Source: a virus
Reading direction: 5' to 3' (one strand)
DNA: 40,343 nt
Virus record (IMG/VR): IMGVR_UViG_3300050821_015859
Location: 1-40,343 of that record
The stretch's first letter is position 1, and the number at the start of each line of letters is the position of its first letter. Made by a program: the position numbers and the translations under genes. This document shows, in pieces, positions 14,795-20,977 of the stretch. The notes below the pieces were generated by a model. It did no database searches and was not told the DNA's origin. It saw only the letters and a program-made list of their open reading frames with translations.

Positions 14795-15003
14795 TCGTCG
14801 CTCCCGTCGCTGTCGTTCTGCTGCCGGATGATGTCCTGCCAGGTCGGGGTGACGGGCTGCTGACCCCAGACGTTCGGCGAGGCATTGAGGCTCGCCAAGG
14901 GGGCTGTGATCGCGGGACGGATCGGCTGAATCGCCGGCACCGGTTGCTGCTGGTAGCAGATCGTGCTGAGGGCATAGACGAGATAGAAGCAGGTCGTGGT
15001 CAT
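14791..15003 (-). CDS. Hypothetical small protein with N-terminal hydrophobic segment, 70 aa
   Basis: ATG 15003; its stop overlaps the HTH start (ATGA). Residues 2-17 are hydrophobic and end in Cys (TCFYLVYALSTIC). The rest is Gln/Pro-rich and polar. This could be a membrane anchor or a non-canonical lipoprotein signal, though the lipobox is imperfect. An outer-spanin-like role was considered, but no inner-spanin partner overlaps it. Confidence 0.6.
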   Translation of the reverse strand: MTTTCFYLVYALSTICYQQQPVPAIQPIRPAITAPLASLNASPNVWGQQPVTPTWQDIIRQQNDSDGSDE

Positions 15004-15006
15004 CGG

Positions 15007-15195
15007 TCATTCCCATTCGGTGTTCAGTTTTGCCGTAAGCTCATTAATGGTTTCCTTGGCCGTGGCGAGCTCGAGGCTAAGCCGCATGGCGAGCGCGTCG
15101 GCGGCGTTCAGGCGCTTCCACAGCGCATCGCGCTCGGCGATCATGGCGTTGAGTTTCTTAGCCAGGCTGGCGTTGCTTTCGGCGAGGGTCGGCAT
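15007..15195 (-). CDS. Small coiled-coil protein, 62 aa
   Basis: ATG 15195. Nearly the whole protein is predicted helix with heptad spacing (ESNASLAKKLNAMIAERDAL; LELATAKETINELTAKL). No catalytic motif. It lies 3 bp after the next upstream stop and 3 bp before the next start in the early operon. Likely an oligomeric small early protein; function unknown. Confidence 0.68.
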   Translation of the reverse strand: MPTLAESNASLAKKLNAMIAERDALWKRLNAADALAMRLSLELATAKETINELTAKLNTEWE

Positions 15196-15198
15196 TGT

Positions 15199-15468
15199 TC
15201 AATGCACCCGATGTTCAGTTGGCATGGTGTCGAGGGCCTCGGCGACGGATGCCATGGCGTCGAGGATCTGGGGCACCCACTGGCGGTTCTCGAGCGCAAT
15301 CTTGGCCAGCACCGCCAGGATGACGTTAGCCGCACCCAAGGGGCTGGTGATCTGGATCAGCGGCGCCATGCCGATGGCGAGGTTGACGGTGCTGGACTGG
15401 ATGTAGTCCGCCAGCTGGTCTTCGTTCCAGTAGGCCGGCGCCACGCATTGCCACTCGCGCAGGGTCAT
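15199..15468 (-). CDS. Hypothetical early protein, 89 aa
   Basis: Start at ATG 15468, which overlaps the previous stop (ATGA); the frame continues upstream but reads as noise inside the preceding gene. Contains LREWQCVAPAYWNEDQL and a hydrophobic central helix (NVILAVLAKIALENRQWV). Not recognised. Confidence 0.68.
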   Translation of the reverse strand: MTLREWQCVAPAYWNEDQLADYIQSSTVNLAIGMAPLIQITSPLGAANVILAVLAKIALENRQWVPQILDAMASVAEALDTMPTEHRVH

Positions 15469-15740
15469 GGCCGCTCCTGACCGCATATGGTGCAGATGAA
15501 AAACTCGTGCGCGCGCCCGATGCCCGGGGCCCACAGATGCTCATGCTCAACCGGCCTGATCCGCCGTCTCCAATGTCCCCCTGATGGCAGGAGGGTGTCG
15601 TCTGGCGGATCAAGCGTGGGCGCCGGCACGTTGGGATCGGCATAGCGTCCCTCGCCTCGGTGCCACTTCCGCAACTCCTCGGCATGCCTGAGCTTGGCCG
15701 CGGTCCGCGCTGGGGAATCGATGGGGACTTCCCTAGCCAT
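15465..15740 (-). CDS. Hypothetical early protein with C-terminal CxxC, 91 aa
   Basis: ATG 15740, overlapping the ribbon-helix-helix-like gene by 8 bp. The N-terminal half is basic and helical (RTAAKLRHAEELRKWHRGEG). The C-terminus has HEHLWAPG and FFICTICGQERP, where His and the CxxC could bind a metal. A similar ending (CITCGEQRE) occurs in the 135-aa product at 15897-16304, suggesting a shared C-terminal motif. Confidence 0.68.
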   Translation of the reverse strand: MAREVPIDSPARTAAKLRHAEELRKWHRGEGRYADPNVPAPTLDPPDDTLLPSGGHWRRRIRPVEHEHLWAPGIGRAHEFFICTICGQERP

Positions 15741-15900
15741 GTTTGCGGTCCTTTTCCCGGGCCACTTCGCGCATGACGCACCAGCGGATGAACGGGCCGA
15801 GCTTGCGCCCCTGGCGCGCCGCGACGGCCTCGGCCAGCGCCTTGAGTTCGCTCGGGATGTAGACGCTGATGACCTGATACTTCGCCGTCGGCTTGGTCAT
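15733..15900 (-). CDS. Small ribbon-helix-helix-like protein, 55 aa
   Basis: ATG 15900 overlaps the previous stop (ATGA); ends TAG at 15733-15735. The pattern KYQVISVYIPSELKALAEAVAARQG, split as a beta strand (YQVISVYIP), helix A (SELKALAEAVAA) and helix B (LGPFIRWCVMREVAR), matches the ribbon-helix-helix fold of Arc/CopG-type DNA-binding proteins. It could be a compact repressor. Short but well placed in the chain of overlapping genes. Confidence 0.65.
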   Translation of the reverse strand: MTKPTAKYQVISVYIPSELKALAEAVAARQGRKLGPFIRWCVMREVAREKDRKHG

Positions 15901-16304
15901 TCCCGTTGCTCGCCGCAGGTGATGCAGGTGATCACCCCGTGGACTACCTCCCAGGCGTGGGCATGCTTGGCCAGCCGCTCGACGGGCCGCGGATAGTCGT
16001 GGCGCGCGGCGGGGGCGATGGTCAGCCCGCGCTTGTTGAGGTGATAGAGCAGCGAGCGCGGGTGCAGGCTGCCTTCGTCGTCACAGATGGCGTCCTGGAT
16101 GGCCTCATCGATGTCCTGGAGGTCGTAGCCCGCGCGCACATTGGCCATGAGGTCAATGGGCGTCCCGCAGTCGCAGCGCAGCGTCATGACGCCGCGGGCG
16201 TCCTCGGGCGCCGGTCCCGGTGTTGCCACGTAGGTCATCTTCGGCCAGGTGCGGGTGGTGATCCAGCCGGTATCCTGGCAGTCGGAGCACTTGTACTTGC
16301 TCAT
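15897..16304 (-). CDS. Cys-rich zinc-binding-like early protein, 135 aa
   Basis: ATG 16304, coupled upstream and downstream by ATGA. The N-terminus has KCSDCQDTGW (C5, C8) and LRCDCGTP near residue 43, as in DnaJ-type or ribbon zinc sites. The C-terminus has ITCITCGEQRE preceded by two His (KHAHAWEVVHG). The centre is an acidic helix (DLQDIDEAIQDAICDDEG). Unknown function; probably metal-stabilised. Confidence 0.7.
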   Translation of the reverse strand: MSKYKCSDCQDTGWITTRTWPKMTYVATPGPAPEDARGVMTLRCDCGTPIDLMANVRAGYDLQDIDEAIQDAICDDEGSLHPRSLLYHLNKRGLTIAPAARHDYPRPVERLAKHAHAWEVVHGVITCITCGEQRE

Positions 16305-16492
16305 GACCGGCCGCCCTCCGCCTTGGCGATCGCGGCGCGGACACGCTCAAGCGGCTCAAGCGGCCCAAGGTCCCACGGATTGAAATCCGGGCATTTCGAC
16401 ATCCTATATTCCGCCTCCTTGAGCGCGGCCAGCAGCAGGGCGTTGCTGGCGCGCAGTGCCGCTACTTTGCTGCGATTGGGGTGATTGACCAT
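16301..16492 (-). CDS. Hypothetical helical early protein, 63 aa
   Basis: ATG 16492. Basic N-terminus (NHPNRSKVAALRASN) and two helices (LLLAALKEAEYRM; LERVRAAIAKAE). Coupled to the next gene by ATGA at 16301-16304. No recognised domain. Confidence 0.66.
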   Translation of the reverse strand: MVNHPNRSKVAALRASNALLLAALKEAEYRMSKCPDFNPWDLGPLEPLERVRAAIAKAEGGRS

Positions 16493-16495
16493 AGC

Positions 16496-16687
16496 TCAGC
16501 CCTCCGCCGCGTTGACGATGCGCCAGGTGCAGCTGTCGGTCTTCGAACCCAGCGCCAGCTTGCAAGAGCGCAGCACGTAGCGCGCCTCGGCCAGATCGGC
16601 GAAGGACCGATAACCGTCGATGTCGGTGAAGCTATCGCCGAACCGCGGGCGGTAGACGCTGAACGCCCAGTCGAATTCCAAGTACAT
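16496..16687 (-). CDS. Hypothetical early protein, 63 aa
   Basis: Start ATG 16687; a longer in-frame ATG at 16747 would begin inside the palindromic operator-like site and is rejected. The leader has GGAGAGAG before the start. The product is a small mixed alpha/beta protein (YLEFDWAFSVYRPRFG, then FADLAEARYVLRSCKLALG). It is the first gene after the internal leftward control site. Confidence 0.66.
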   Translation of the reverse strand: MYLEFDWAFSVYRPRFGDSFTDIDGYRSFADLAEARYVLRSCKLALGSKTDSCTWRIVNAAEG

Positions 16688-16729
16688 CACGAGTCTCTCT
16701 CCGCCCCCGAGGTCCGCCGAGGCGCACGG

Positions 16730-16748
16730 TATGCCACACAGTGGCATA
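16730..16748. promoter_or_regulatory. Operator-like palindrome
   Basis: A perfect inverted repeat with 8-bp arms TATGCCAC and GTGGCATA and a 3-bp centre. It lies in the only gap of this part of the early operon, between the 207-aa HTH gene and the gene starting at 16687. On the minus strand a TTGACA hexamer (16762-16767) lies just upstream, so a repressor bound here would block an internal leftward promoter. The neighbouring HTH protein is the obvious candidate ligand (inference). Confidence 0.62.
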
Positions 16749-16753
16749 GTGAA

Positions 16754-17377
16754 CTAATCTGTGTCAAGGCCATTCCGGCGCATGCCGGCGAGCGTGACGA
16801 TGCATTCCGGCCGGCTCGTCTCGACCTTGTGCCAACTCCACTTCGCGCCGCTCTCGACCATGTAAAGCTCGGCCATCTGCGGCAAATGCCCCATGGCTAC
16901 CAGCTGTGCTACCAGCCCCTCGCGGCAAAACTGCCAAGCGCTCTGGCACCAGCCCTGCTTGGCCACGCCAGGGAAGGTCCCGGGATAGCCCGGCACAGCC
17001 TCGCCATCGTCGAAGACATAGCGGTCATCCGCGAAGACGTAAGGCCGGTACGGCAGCGGGTCCATCGGGCGACCCTCCCGCGGCTCGCAGAATCGGATGC
17101 TGCAAACAATCGGCTGCTCGCGCTCGAGCCGCGCGGCCGATTCGGCCTGCTTCGCCTCCCGCGCCGTCGGCGGACGCCCCGGACCTCGCGAGCCATTGCG
17201 GGCACCGCTGTTGGCCAACAAGGCGTAGCCATGCAACTTTTCAAACCACAGCGGAATCGGTCGCGTCCCCCGCTCCCAATGCGATACCGCCACGGTCGAA
17301 ACCCCGACAAGCTCGGCTAACTCGCTCTGGCTTAGCTCGTGGCGCGCGCGAATCGCGCGCAGTTCCTCGGGCGTCAT
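16754..17377 (-). CDS. HTH transcriptional regulator, 207 aa
   Basis: ATG 17377, overlapping the upstream stop (ATGA). Residues 3-60 are a Cro/C1-type HTH (LRAIRARHELSQSELAELVG; VSTVAVSHWERGTRP). A Gly/Arg/Lys-rich linker with GSRGPGRPP, AT-hook-like, follows. The C-terminal 120 residues (about 85-207) form an aromatic, Cys-containing domain (YRPYVFADDRYVFDDG; CREGLVAQL) that I do not recognise. Likely a regulator of the early region. A 19-bp operator-like palindrome lies immediately past its 3' end. Confidence 0.82.
   Translation of the reverse strand: MTPEELRAIRARHELSQSELAELVGVSTVAVSHWERGTRPIPLWFEKLHGYALLANSGARNGSRGPGRPPTAREAKQAESAARLEREQPIVCSIRFCEPREGRPMDPLPYRPYVFADDRYVFDDGEAVPGYPGTFPGVAKQGWCQSAWQFCREGLVAQLVAMGHLPQMAELYMVESGAKWSWHKVETSRPECIVTLAGMRRNGLDTD
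16762..16767 (-). promoter_or_regulatory. Candidate -35 element of an internal leftward promoter
   Basis: TTGACA on the minus strand inside the 3' end of the HTH gene. No convincing -10 hexamer is seen at 16-18 bases; the palindrome at 16730-16748 occupies that place. The same TTGACAC sequence heads the main leftward control region at 19082-19087, and the two leaders also share GGGGCGGAGAG before the first start. Confidence 0.4.
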
Positions 17378-17532
17378 CCCAGCATCCCCGCCCACAGCAA
17401 GCCGGTCCAGGCGCAGAGGACCCAGAGGAAGATGCCCCAGTCGGATAGCCGCAGCCGCAGCTGCTCGTTTAAGAAATACACGAGAAACGCAAGCCCGACG
17501 GCAGCAATGGGCGGAACAACATTGCCAGTCAC
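17374..17532 (-). CDS. Small two-helix membrane protein, 52 aa
   Basis: GTG 17532, overlapping the upstream stop as GTGA; the upstream in-frame extension to 17577 lies in the preceding gene. Two hydrophobic segments, PPIAAVGLAFLVYFL (7-21) and WGIFLWVLCAWTGLLWAG (32-49), are separated by a basic turn (NEQLRLRL). Topology resembles small holin-like or superinfection-exclusion proteins. Being in the early operon favours a membrane-modifying or exclusion role over late lysis (inference). Confidence 0.65.
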   Translation of the reverse strand: MTGNVVPPIAAVGLAFLVYFLNEQLRLRLSDWGIFLWVLCAWTGLLWAGMLG

Positions 17533-17735
17533 AGCCGCGCCCCACGCTCGCCGCGCTCCGCGAAGCTCTTGTGCCAATCGCCATAGAACCCGCGCGCCAT
17601 GCGGCCATAGAGCCGGGCGGAGTCAAGCAAGTCATCGCGCAGCGCCAGCCGGGCCATGGCCGCCCACCGCGCGTGACAGGCAAGGAAATACTCGGCCAAG
17701 GTCGAATGCGTCACGGGATCACGGGGAAGCTTCAT
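17529..17735 (-). CDS. Hypothetical early protein, 68 aa
   Basis: ATG 17735, coupled by ATGA to the upstream gene. Helical and His/Arg/Ala-rich (LAEYFLACHARWAAMARLAL; SARLYGRMARGFYGDWH). No recognised domain. Confidence 0.66.
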   Translation of the reverse strand: MKLPRDPVTHSTLAEYFLACHARWAAMARLALRDDLLDSARLYGRMARGFYGDWHKSFAERGERGARL

Positions 17736-18031
17736 GACCGCACCCCCAGCAAGCGGGCAATGCGCAGTCGGCTCGAAGGCGTCACATTGTCAGGAATATG
17801 AAGTGAGCGGCTCTCGTAGTCGCCCGTAAGCAAATCTTGGCCACGGTAAAGCGTGAACCAACGCGGCGGATTCGCGCGCGTGACGGGACGGCTATCTGCC
17901 TCATCGGCTGAGCCGCCCAGAATCCCCATCGCCTCCCGGAGAGTCAGACTCTCGGCGATAAACCCGCGCCGATCGGTGTCGCCCGCCTCCGCCTCGTTCA
18001 CCAGTTCGTAAGTCACGGAAAACTTGTTCAT
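17732..18031 (-). CDS. Conserved-looking early protein, 99 aa
   Basis: ATG 18031, coupled by ATGA. Begins with a beta strand and acidic turn (MNKFSVTYELVNEAEAGD), then a helix (SLTLREAMGILGG) and WFTLYRGQD, a pattern I recall from small phage proteins of unknown function in early regions. No catalytic motif is evident. Confidence 0.7.
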   Translation of the reverse strand: MNKFSVTYELVNEAEAGDTDRRGFIAESLTLREAMGILGGSADEADSRPVTRANPPRWFTLYRGQDLLTGDYESRSLHIPDNVTPSSRLRIARLLGVRS

Positions 18032-18210
18032 AGCTCATCCTCCAAAAGCGCGATTGCATCGTGCAATTCCGCGATTGCGTTCAATTCATGCCGGTTTTTC
18101 TCGATGTCCAAGGAAGCAATGAAGTCCTCACTCGGATAAGCGTCCCGGGCGTAACCCAGAACGATGGCCAAGGCTTGTTCGCGGGTCATACTCGCCACGT
18201 ACGTCTTCAT
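18028..18210 (-). CDS. Hypothetical early protein, 60 aa
   Basis: ATG 18210. The leader GGCGGACCAAAT overlaps the region where a ribosome-binding site is expected and is shared with the gene starting at 11672. The product is helical and acidic (TREQALAIVLGYARDAYP; ELHDAIALLEDEL). Not recognised. Confidence 0.66.
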   Translation of the reverse strand: MKTYVASMTREQALAIVLGYARDAYPSEDFIASLDIEKNRHELNAIAELHDAIALLEDEL

Positions 18211-18225
18211 GATTTGGTCCGCCTT

Positions 18226-18915
18226 TCAGATTGCGTTGCTGTTGCTGACCACGGCGCTCGCCTTCTTGTGCGATGCCCCATGCGCGGGGAACCCGACAAT
18301 GCTCTTGCGTTGGCCGCGCGCGCACAGCCCGCAGGTCGCGCAAGAGACGTCGTCGCGATATGTGGCTGGGCAGACCGAGATGACGCGACCCGCCGGGGTT
18401 TTCAGGACCGGCGTTGCGGCGCCATCGATATCCGCCGGCAGCACAGTGACTAACGGCAGGCCGTCGGCCAGAGTGTCGGCATGGCCAGGACTGTTGGCGC
18501 TCACATTGACGGTAAACCCGGCTTCATTCGCCGCGGCGATCGCGGCCCGGTTCCGAGGGGTGAGCGGCTTGTGCGTGTAGGTGAACCCCATCCGGCCCGT
18601 GTTCGCCGTGGCCAGCTGGCGCAATGCGCGGGTGTCGATCCTGTCGCCGACGCCCGGCAGATCCCCCGCCTGATTGTGACGCCACAACTGGCCAGCCGGC
18701 AGAGCGCTAATCGTGGCGAGGAGAGAGCGCCACGTGGTCCCGCGCTTACCCTCGCTCACCGCCCGCCAGTGCATGGCCAACGGCCCGCCCTCGGCATAAC
18801 AGCCATTGCCCTTGAAAGGACAGGCGTCTGGGCAAGTGTCGCGCGACGATGTGGTGACGGGTATCGGACCCGTCTTCACGTTCCGGGAGGCGAGGGCAAT
18901 GTGAAAGTTGCTCAT
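18226..18915 (-). CDS. Cys-rich early protein, 229 aa
   Basis: Second gene of the main leftward transcript. ATG 18915 overlaps the stop of a 27-aa membrane peptide gene as ATGA; a TTG at 18945 in the same frame is less likely. Starts SNFHIALASRNVKTGPIPVTT. It has two cysteine clusters, CPDACPFKGNGC (C-x3-C-x6-C, near residue 27) and CPATYRDDVSCATCGLC (C-x9-C-x2-C-x2-C, near 195), enough for an Fe-S cluster or two zinc sites. Between them is a TIM-barrel-like run (FTYTHKPLTPRNRAAIAAAN; FTVNVSANSPGHADTL). I recall similar proteins across unrelated phages with no known function. Its early position suggests host takeover. Confidence 0.78.
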   Translation of the reverse strand: MSNFHIALASRNVKTGPIPVTTSSRDTCPDACPFKGNGCYAEGGPLAMHWRAVSEGKRGTTWRSLLATISALPAGQLWRHNQAGDLPGVGDRIDTRALRQLATANTGRMGFTYTHKPLTPRNRAAIAAANEAGFTVNVSANSPGHADTLADGLPLVTVLPADIDGAATPVLKTPAGRVISVCPATYRDDVSCATCGLCARGQRKSIVGFPAHGASHKKASAVVSNSNAI

Positions 18916-18995
18916 AGCCCATACAGAACAATCACCGCCAAGCAAACAACCGCCATGGCCAAGGACAGCAGCAAGGGAAACTGATAGTCATCCAT
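18912..18995 (-). CDS. 27-aa single-pass membrane peptide, first gene of the early transcript
   Basis: ATG 18995 with GGAGAG 6 bases upstream (the run ATGATGATG offers two alternative starts). After a short polar N-terminus (MDDYQFP) the rest is one hydrophobic helix (LLLSLAMAVVCLAVIVLYGL). Its stop overlaps the next start as ATGA, strong evidence of real translation. Could act at the host membrane early in infection; function unknown. Confidence 0.62.
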   Translation of the reverse strand: MDDYQFPLLLSLAMAVVCLAVIVLYGL

Positions 18996-19059
18996 CATCA
19001 TCTCTCCGCCCCTCATCCGGGAGGCGCCGTTGCAGCACAACATTGCACCGCTGTGACGG

Positions 19060-19087
19060 AGATTAGTATGCTGTGTGGCGGTGTCAA
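19060..19087 (-). promoter_or_regulatory. Candidate main leftward early promoter
   Basis: On the minus strand TTGACA (19082-19087) is followed after 16 bases by TAATCT (19060-19065). Between them lies GCCACACAG, matching half of the palindrome at 16730-16748, so both leftward promoters may share a repressor. Directed at the 27-aa peptide gene starting at 18995. The -10 match is only partial. Confidence 0.45.
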
Positions 19088-19142
19088 GTGGGAAAATAAT
19101 ACAGTGTGAGCCACATTGGCCAAAGGTAGTATGGTGCGGGTA

Positions 19143-19223
19143 GTTAACAGTGGCCGTAAACAGTGGTCTCTAGAATGATACAGTGGATGATTCTAATGAC
19201 CAGTGTTTACGGCCACTGTTAAC
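19143..19223. repeat. Long inverted repeat with internal ACAGTGG words
   Basis: Perfect 20-bp arms: GTTAACAGTGGCCGTAAACA at 19143-19162 and its reverse complement at 19204-19223. They extend to 24 bp with one mismatch, with a spacer of about 33-41 bases. ACAGTGG occurs directly at 19147, 19160 and 19180. Candidate origin element, operator pair or large hairpin. Confidence 0.85.
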
Positions 19224-19422
19224 ATACTTGCTATCATGTAGCCAGGGAAACAATTCGAGTGGAATAAAATCAATTGGAAAAAGCGTAAAACTGACTAGTA
19301 GGTTAATTATTTTTAGAGTAAGTCTAATGTGCACCGGCTGGAAGCCCTTGTGGCCAAGGGAGAATCCTACTTCGGCCGCATGATAGTACTCTGACCATAC
19401 ATGACCCCTCCCTGGCTATATG

Positions 19423-19447
19423 AAAAATAAACACTGTTTATTTTTTT
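19423..19447 (+). terminator. AT-rich hairpin followed by a T run
   Basis: Ten-base arms AAAAATAAAC (19423-19432) and GTTTATTTTT (19436-19445) with loop ACT, continuing into two more Ts. It could be a weak intrinsic terminator on the plus strand, or an unwinding element or operator, since the stem is nearly all A-T. Confidence 0.4.
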
Positions 19448-19506
19448 ATGCCTTACAAGGTCTCTCTCTCTCTGGCCAGAACCCTTAGGCGGAATAAAGT
19501 TGCGTG

Positions 19507-19526
19507 TTCACGTTACGTAACGTGAA
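19507..19526. promoter_or_regulatory. 20-bp perfect palindrome
   Basis: TTCACGTTACGTAACGTGAA is its own reverse complement with no central gap. Such a site is a likely dimer-binding operator or origin element. It is flanked by AT-rich sequence and no gene. Confidence 0.8.
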
Positions 19527-19679
19527 TCTGGCCAGTTTTGCCGCATCGGTGCGTAACAAACTCTACCTATTGTTGCGCGTTTACCGCAGATTTATTTATT
19601 TATGCGTTTTCTCACGCAATCGCCTTGCGTATTTGCAGTGCGGTATGACCCCCCGCCCTGGCCAAGGCAACTCGGGGAC

Positions 19680-19699
19680 CGCCCCACCCCGACGGGGCG
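19680..19699. other. GC hairpin in the control region
   Basis: Arms CGCCCC (19680-19685) and GGGGCG (19694-19699) around an 8-base loop, followed by GCGAAGAAATTT. No T run, so a terminator is unlikely; it may be a structured leader element or chance. Confidence 0.3.
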
Positions 19700-19734
19700 C
19701 GAAGAAATTTGTAGCACCTCCTTCCCTGTCGCCT

Positions 19735-19810
19735 GTAAAATCCGGGAGTTGCATTGTTGTGTTGTGGTAAAATCCGGGAGTTATATTGTAAATCTTGGAG
19801 TTATTACTGT
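19735..19810 (+). repeat. Three 23-bp direct repeats upstream of the tail module
   Basis: Units at 19735-19757, 19767-19789 and 19788-19810. The first two share GTAAAATCCGGGAGTT exactly, followed by a variable base pair and ATTGT; the third is a diverged copy (GTAAATCTTGGAGTTAT). Offsets are 32 and 21 bases, about three and two helical turns, so a protein could bind all on one face. Candidate activator sites or iterons just before the rightward gene at 19835. Confidence 0.75.
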
Positions 19811-19834
19811 AGGCTTCCCTGGGTGGGGTAGGGT

Positions 19835-20965
19835 ATGTTATCACTGGAGCGGAAGCGAGGGTGGATGGTGGATTGGTTTTTGCCTGGGTGGAGTGTTGCG
19901 TTGGCTGTGACGTCGGCCAGTGGGGATGTAGTTATTCCCTCTGGCCAGTCGTGTTTATTGTTGCAGAACGATGGTGGGGTAGTTTGTTTTGTGCGTTGGG
20001 GGTCGGTGGTTCAGGTAGCGACGTCGAGTGATTTGCCGTTGCTTCCGGGTCGTGGTCTTGTTGTGGCCCCTGGCCAGGCGACGCATGTCGCGGCGATTGC
20101 TCCTGGTGGTTTGACGGTGCTGCGGATTACGGGTGGGAGTGGTCGGGTAGCGAACATTATTCAGGGGGTTGTATCGGCGGCAGCGAGCATTTCGCCGCCG
20201 TTGGATTCCATTGCTCCGGCTGTGGCCGCTTATTCTCTTCGTCGCCTGCGTTCGGCTTATGCTGGCCAGGCGGTGAATGTGAGGCGGAGTTCGGACAATG
20301 CGGTGAGCGACGTTGGGTTTGCGGGGAATGACTTTAACGTTGCGGGTTACAACGCCTTCGTTGGGGGTGGCTCAGGTTTCATTGCGACGTGGTATGATCA
20401 GACGGGGAATGGCCATCATGCGACGCAGGCGACCTTGGCCAATCAGCCTGGTGTGAGTTTGTCTGTCACTTCCACGGGTCGTTCTGCTGTCACTGGCCTG
20501 GCGATTACGAGTTCTTTGGCGGCGGTTGTTCCGGCGTCTGTTCTTCCGCTGACCCTGGCCGCGGTGACGCAGCGGACGGGTTCGTTTGGGACGTATGGGA
20601 TACCGTTGAGTTTGGGTAACTTTAATCCGGGGATATTTTATCAGAACAGTGCGAATGGGGGGCTTGGGGTAGCGAATTTGAACAGTGCGATTGGGGCGAC
20701 TCTGGTGGTTGGCGATGCGCCGTTTCATTCGACGATTGCGTTGAAGTTGGCGGGGGGTGGGAGCACGGTTGTGGTGGATGGGGTGAGTAATTCGGCGGGC
20801 TTGGCGGATGTGACGGGGTTGACGGGGTTGTATGTGTTTGACGTTGGGGTCTCGACGGGGTTGGTGGGGAATGTGTGCGAGGCGGTGTATTTCTCGAGTG
20901 CGTTGAGTGGTGGCGATCAGGCGACGTTGTACGCCAACCAGAAGGCGTACTACGGTACGCCATGA
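19835..20965 (+). CDS. Tail fibre/receptor-binding protein with arabinofuranosidase B-like domain
   Basis: 376 aa from ATG 19835; an internal ATG at 19865 with GAGGG ahead is an alternative start. Residues about 20-110 are homologous to the separate 102-aa protein encoded just downstream (shared LLLQN, CFV, ATHVA). Residues about 125-376 match the arabinofuranosidase B catalytic-like beta domain often used in phage tails: YSLRRLRSAYAG, VRRSSDNA, VGFAGNDF, GFIATWYDQTGNGHHATQ. Likely a virion-attached carbohydrate-binding or -cleaving protein for adsorption. The coding strand is unusually rich in G and T compared with the rest of the genome, which points to separate origin. Confidence 0.8.
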   Translation: MLSLERKRGWMVDWFLPGWSVALAVTSASGDVVIPSGQSCLLLQNDGGVVCFVRWGSVVQVATSSDLPLLPGRGLVVAPGQATHVAAIAPGGLTVLRITGGSGRVANIIQGVVSAAASISPPLDSIAPAVAAYSLRRLRSAYAGQAVNVRRSSDNAVSDVGFAGNDFNVAGYNAFVGGGSGFIATWYDQTGNGHHATQATLANQPGVSLSVTSTGRSAVTGLAITSSLAAVVPASVLPLTLAAVTQRTGSFGTYGIPLSLGNFNPGIFYQNSANGGLGVANLNSAIGATLVVGDAPFHSTIALKLAGGGSTVVVDGVSNSAGLADVTGLTGLYVFDVGVSTGLVGNVCEAVYFSSALSGGDQATLYANQKAYYGTP

Positions 20966-20977
20966 CAGGAGGTTGAG

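Larger units (their letters stand above)
18996..19834. other. Non-coding control region between divergent transcripts
   Basis: About 840 bases without a supported gene. It is visibly AT-richer than the coding parts, especially 19090-19340 and 19420-19630. It holds the leader and candidate promoter of the leftward block (19060-19087), repeated ACAGTGG words and a long inverted repeat (19143-19223), an AT-rich hairpin followed by T residues (19423-19447), a 20-bp palindrome (19507-19526), a GC hairpin (19680-19699) and three 23-bp repeats (19735-19810). A replication origin or the main regulatory switch is likely. The open frames here (19183-19383, 19504-19770, 19596-19844) lack ribosome-binding sites and protein-like character. 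Confidence 0.75.

Noticed and set aside
14791-15003. Outer spanin (Rz1-like lipoprotein)
   Set aside because: The Cys after the hydrophobic stretch does not form a proper lipobox (STIC), there is no overlapping inner spanin, and it is in the early operon.
19735-19810. CRISPR-like array
   Set aside because: Only three units, the last two touch and there are no spacers of constant size.
19183-19844. Open frames of 66 to 88 codons in the control region on both strands
   Set aside because: No ribosome-binding sites, overlapping palindromes and repeats, and no protein-like pattern; treated as non-coding.
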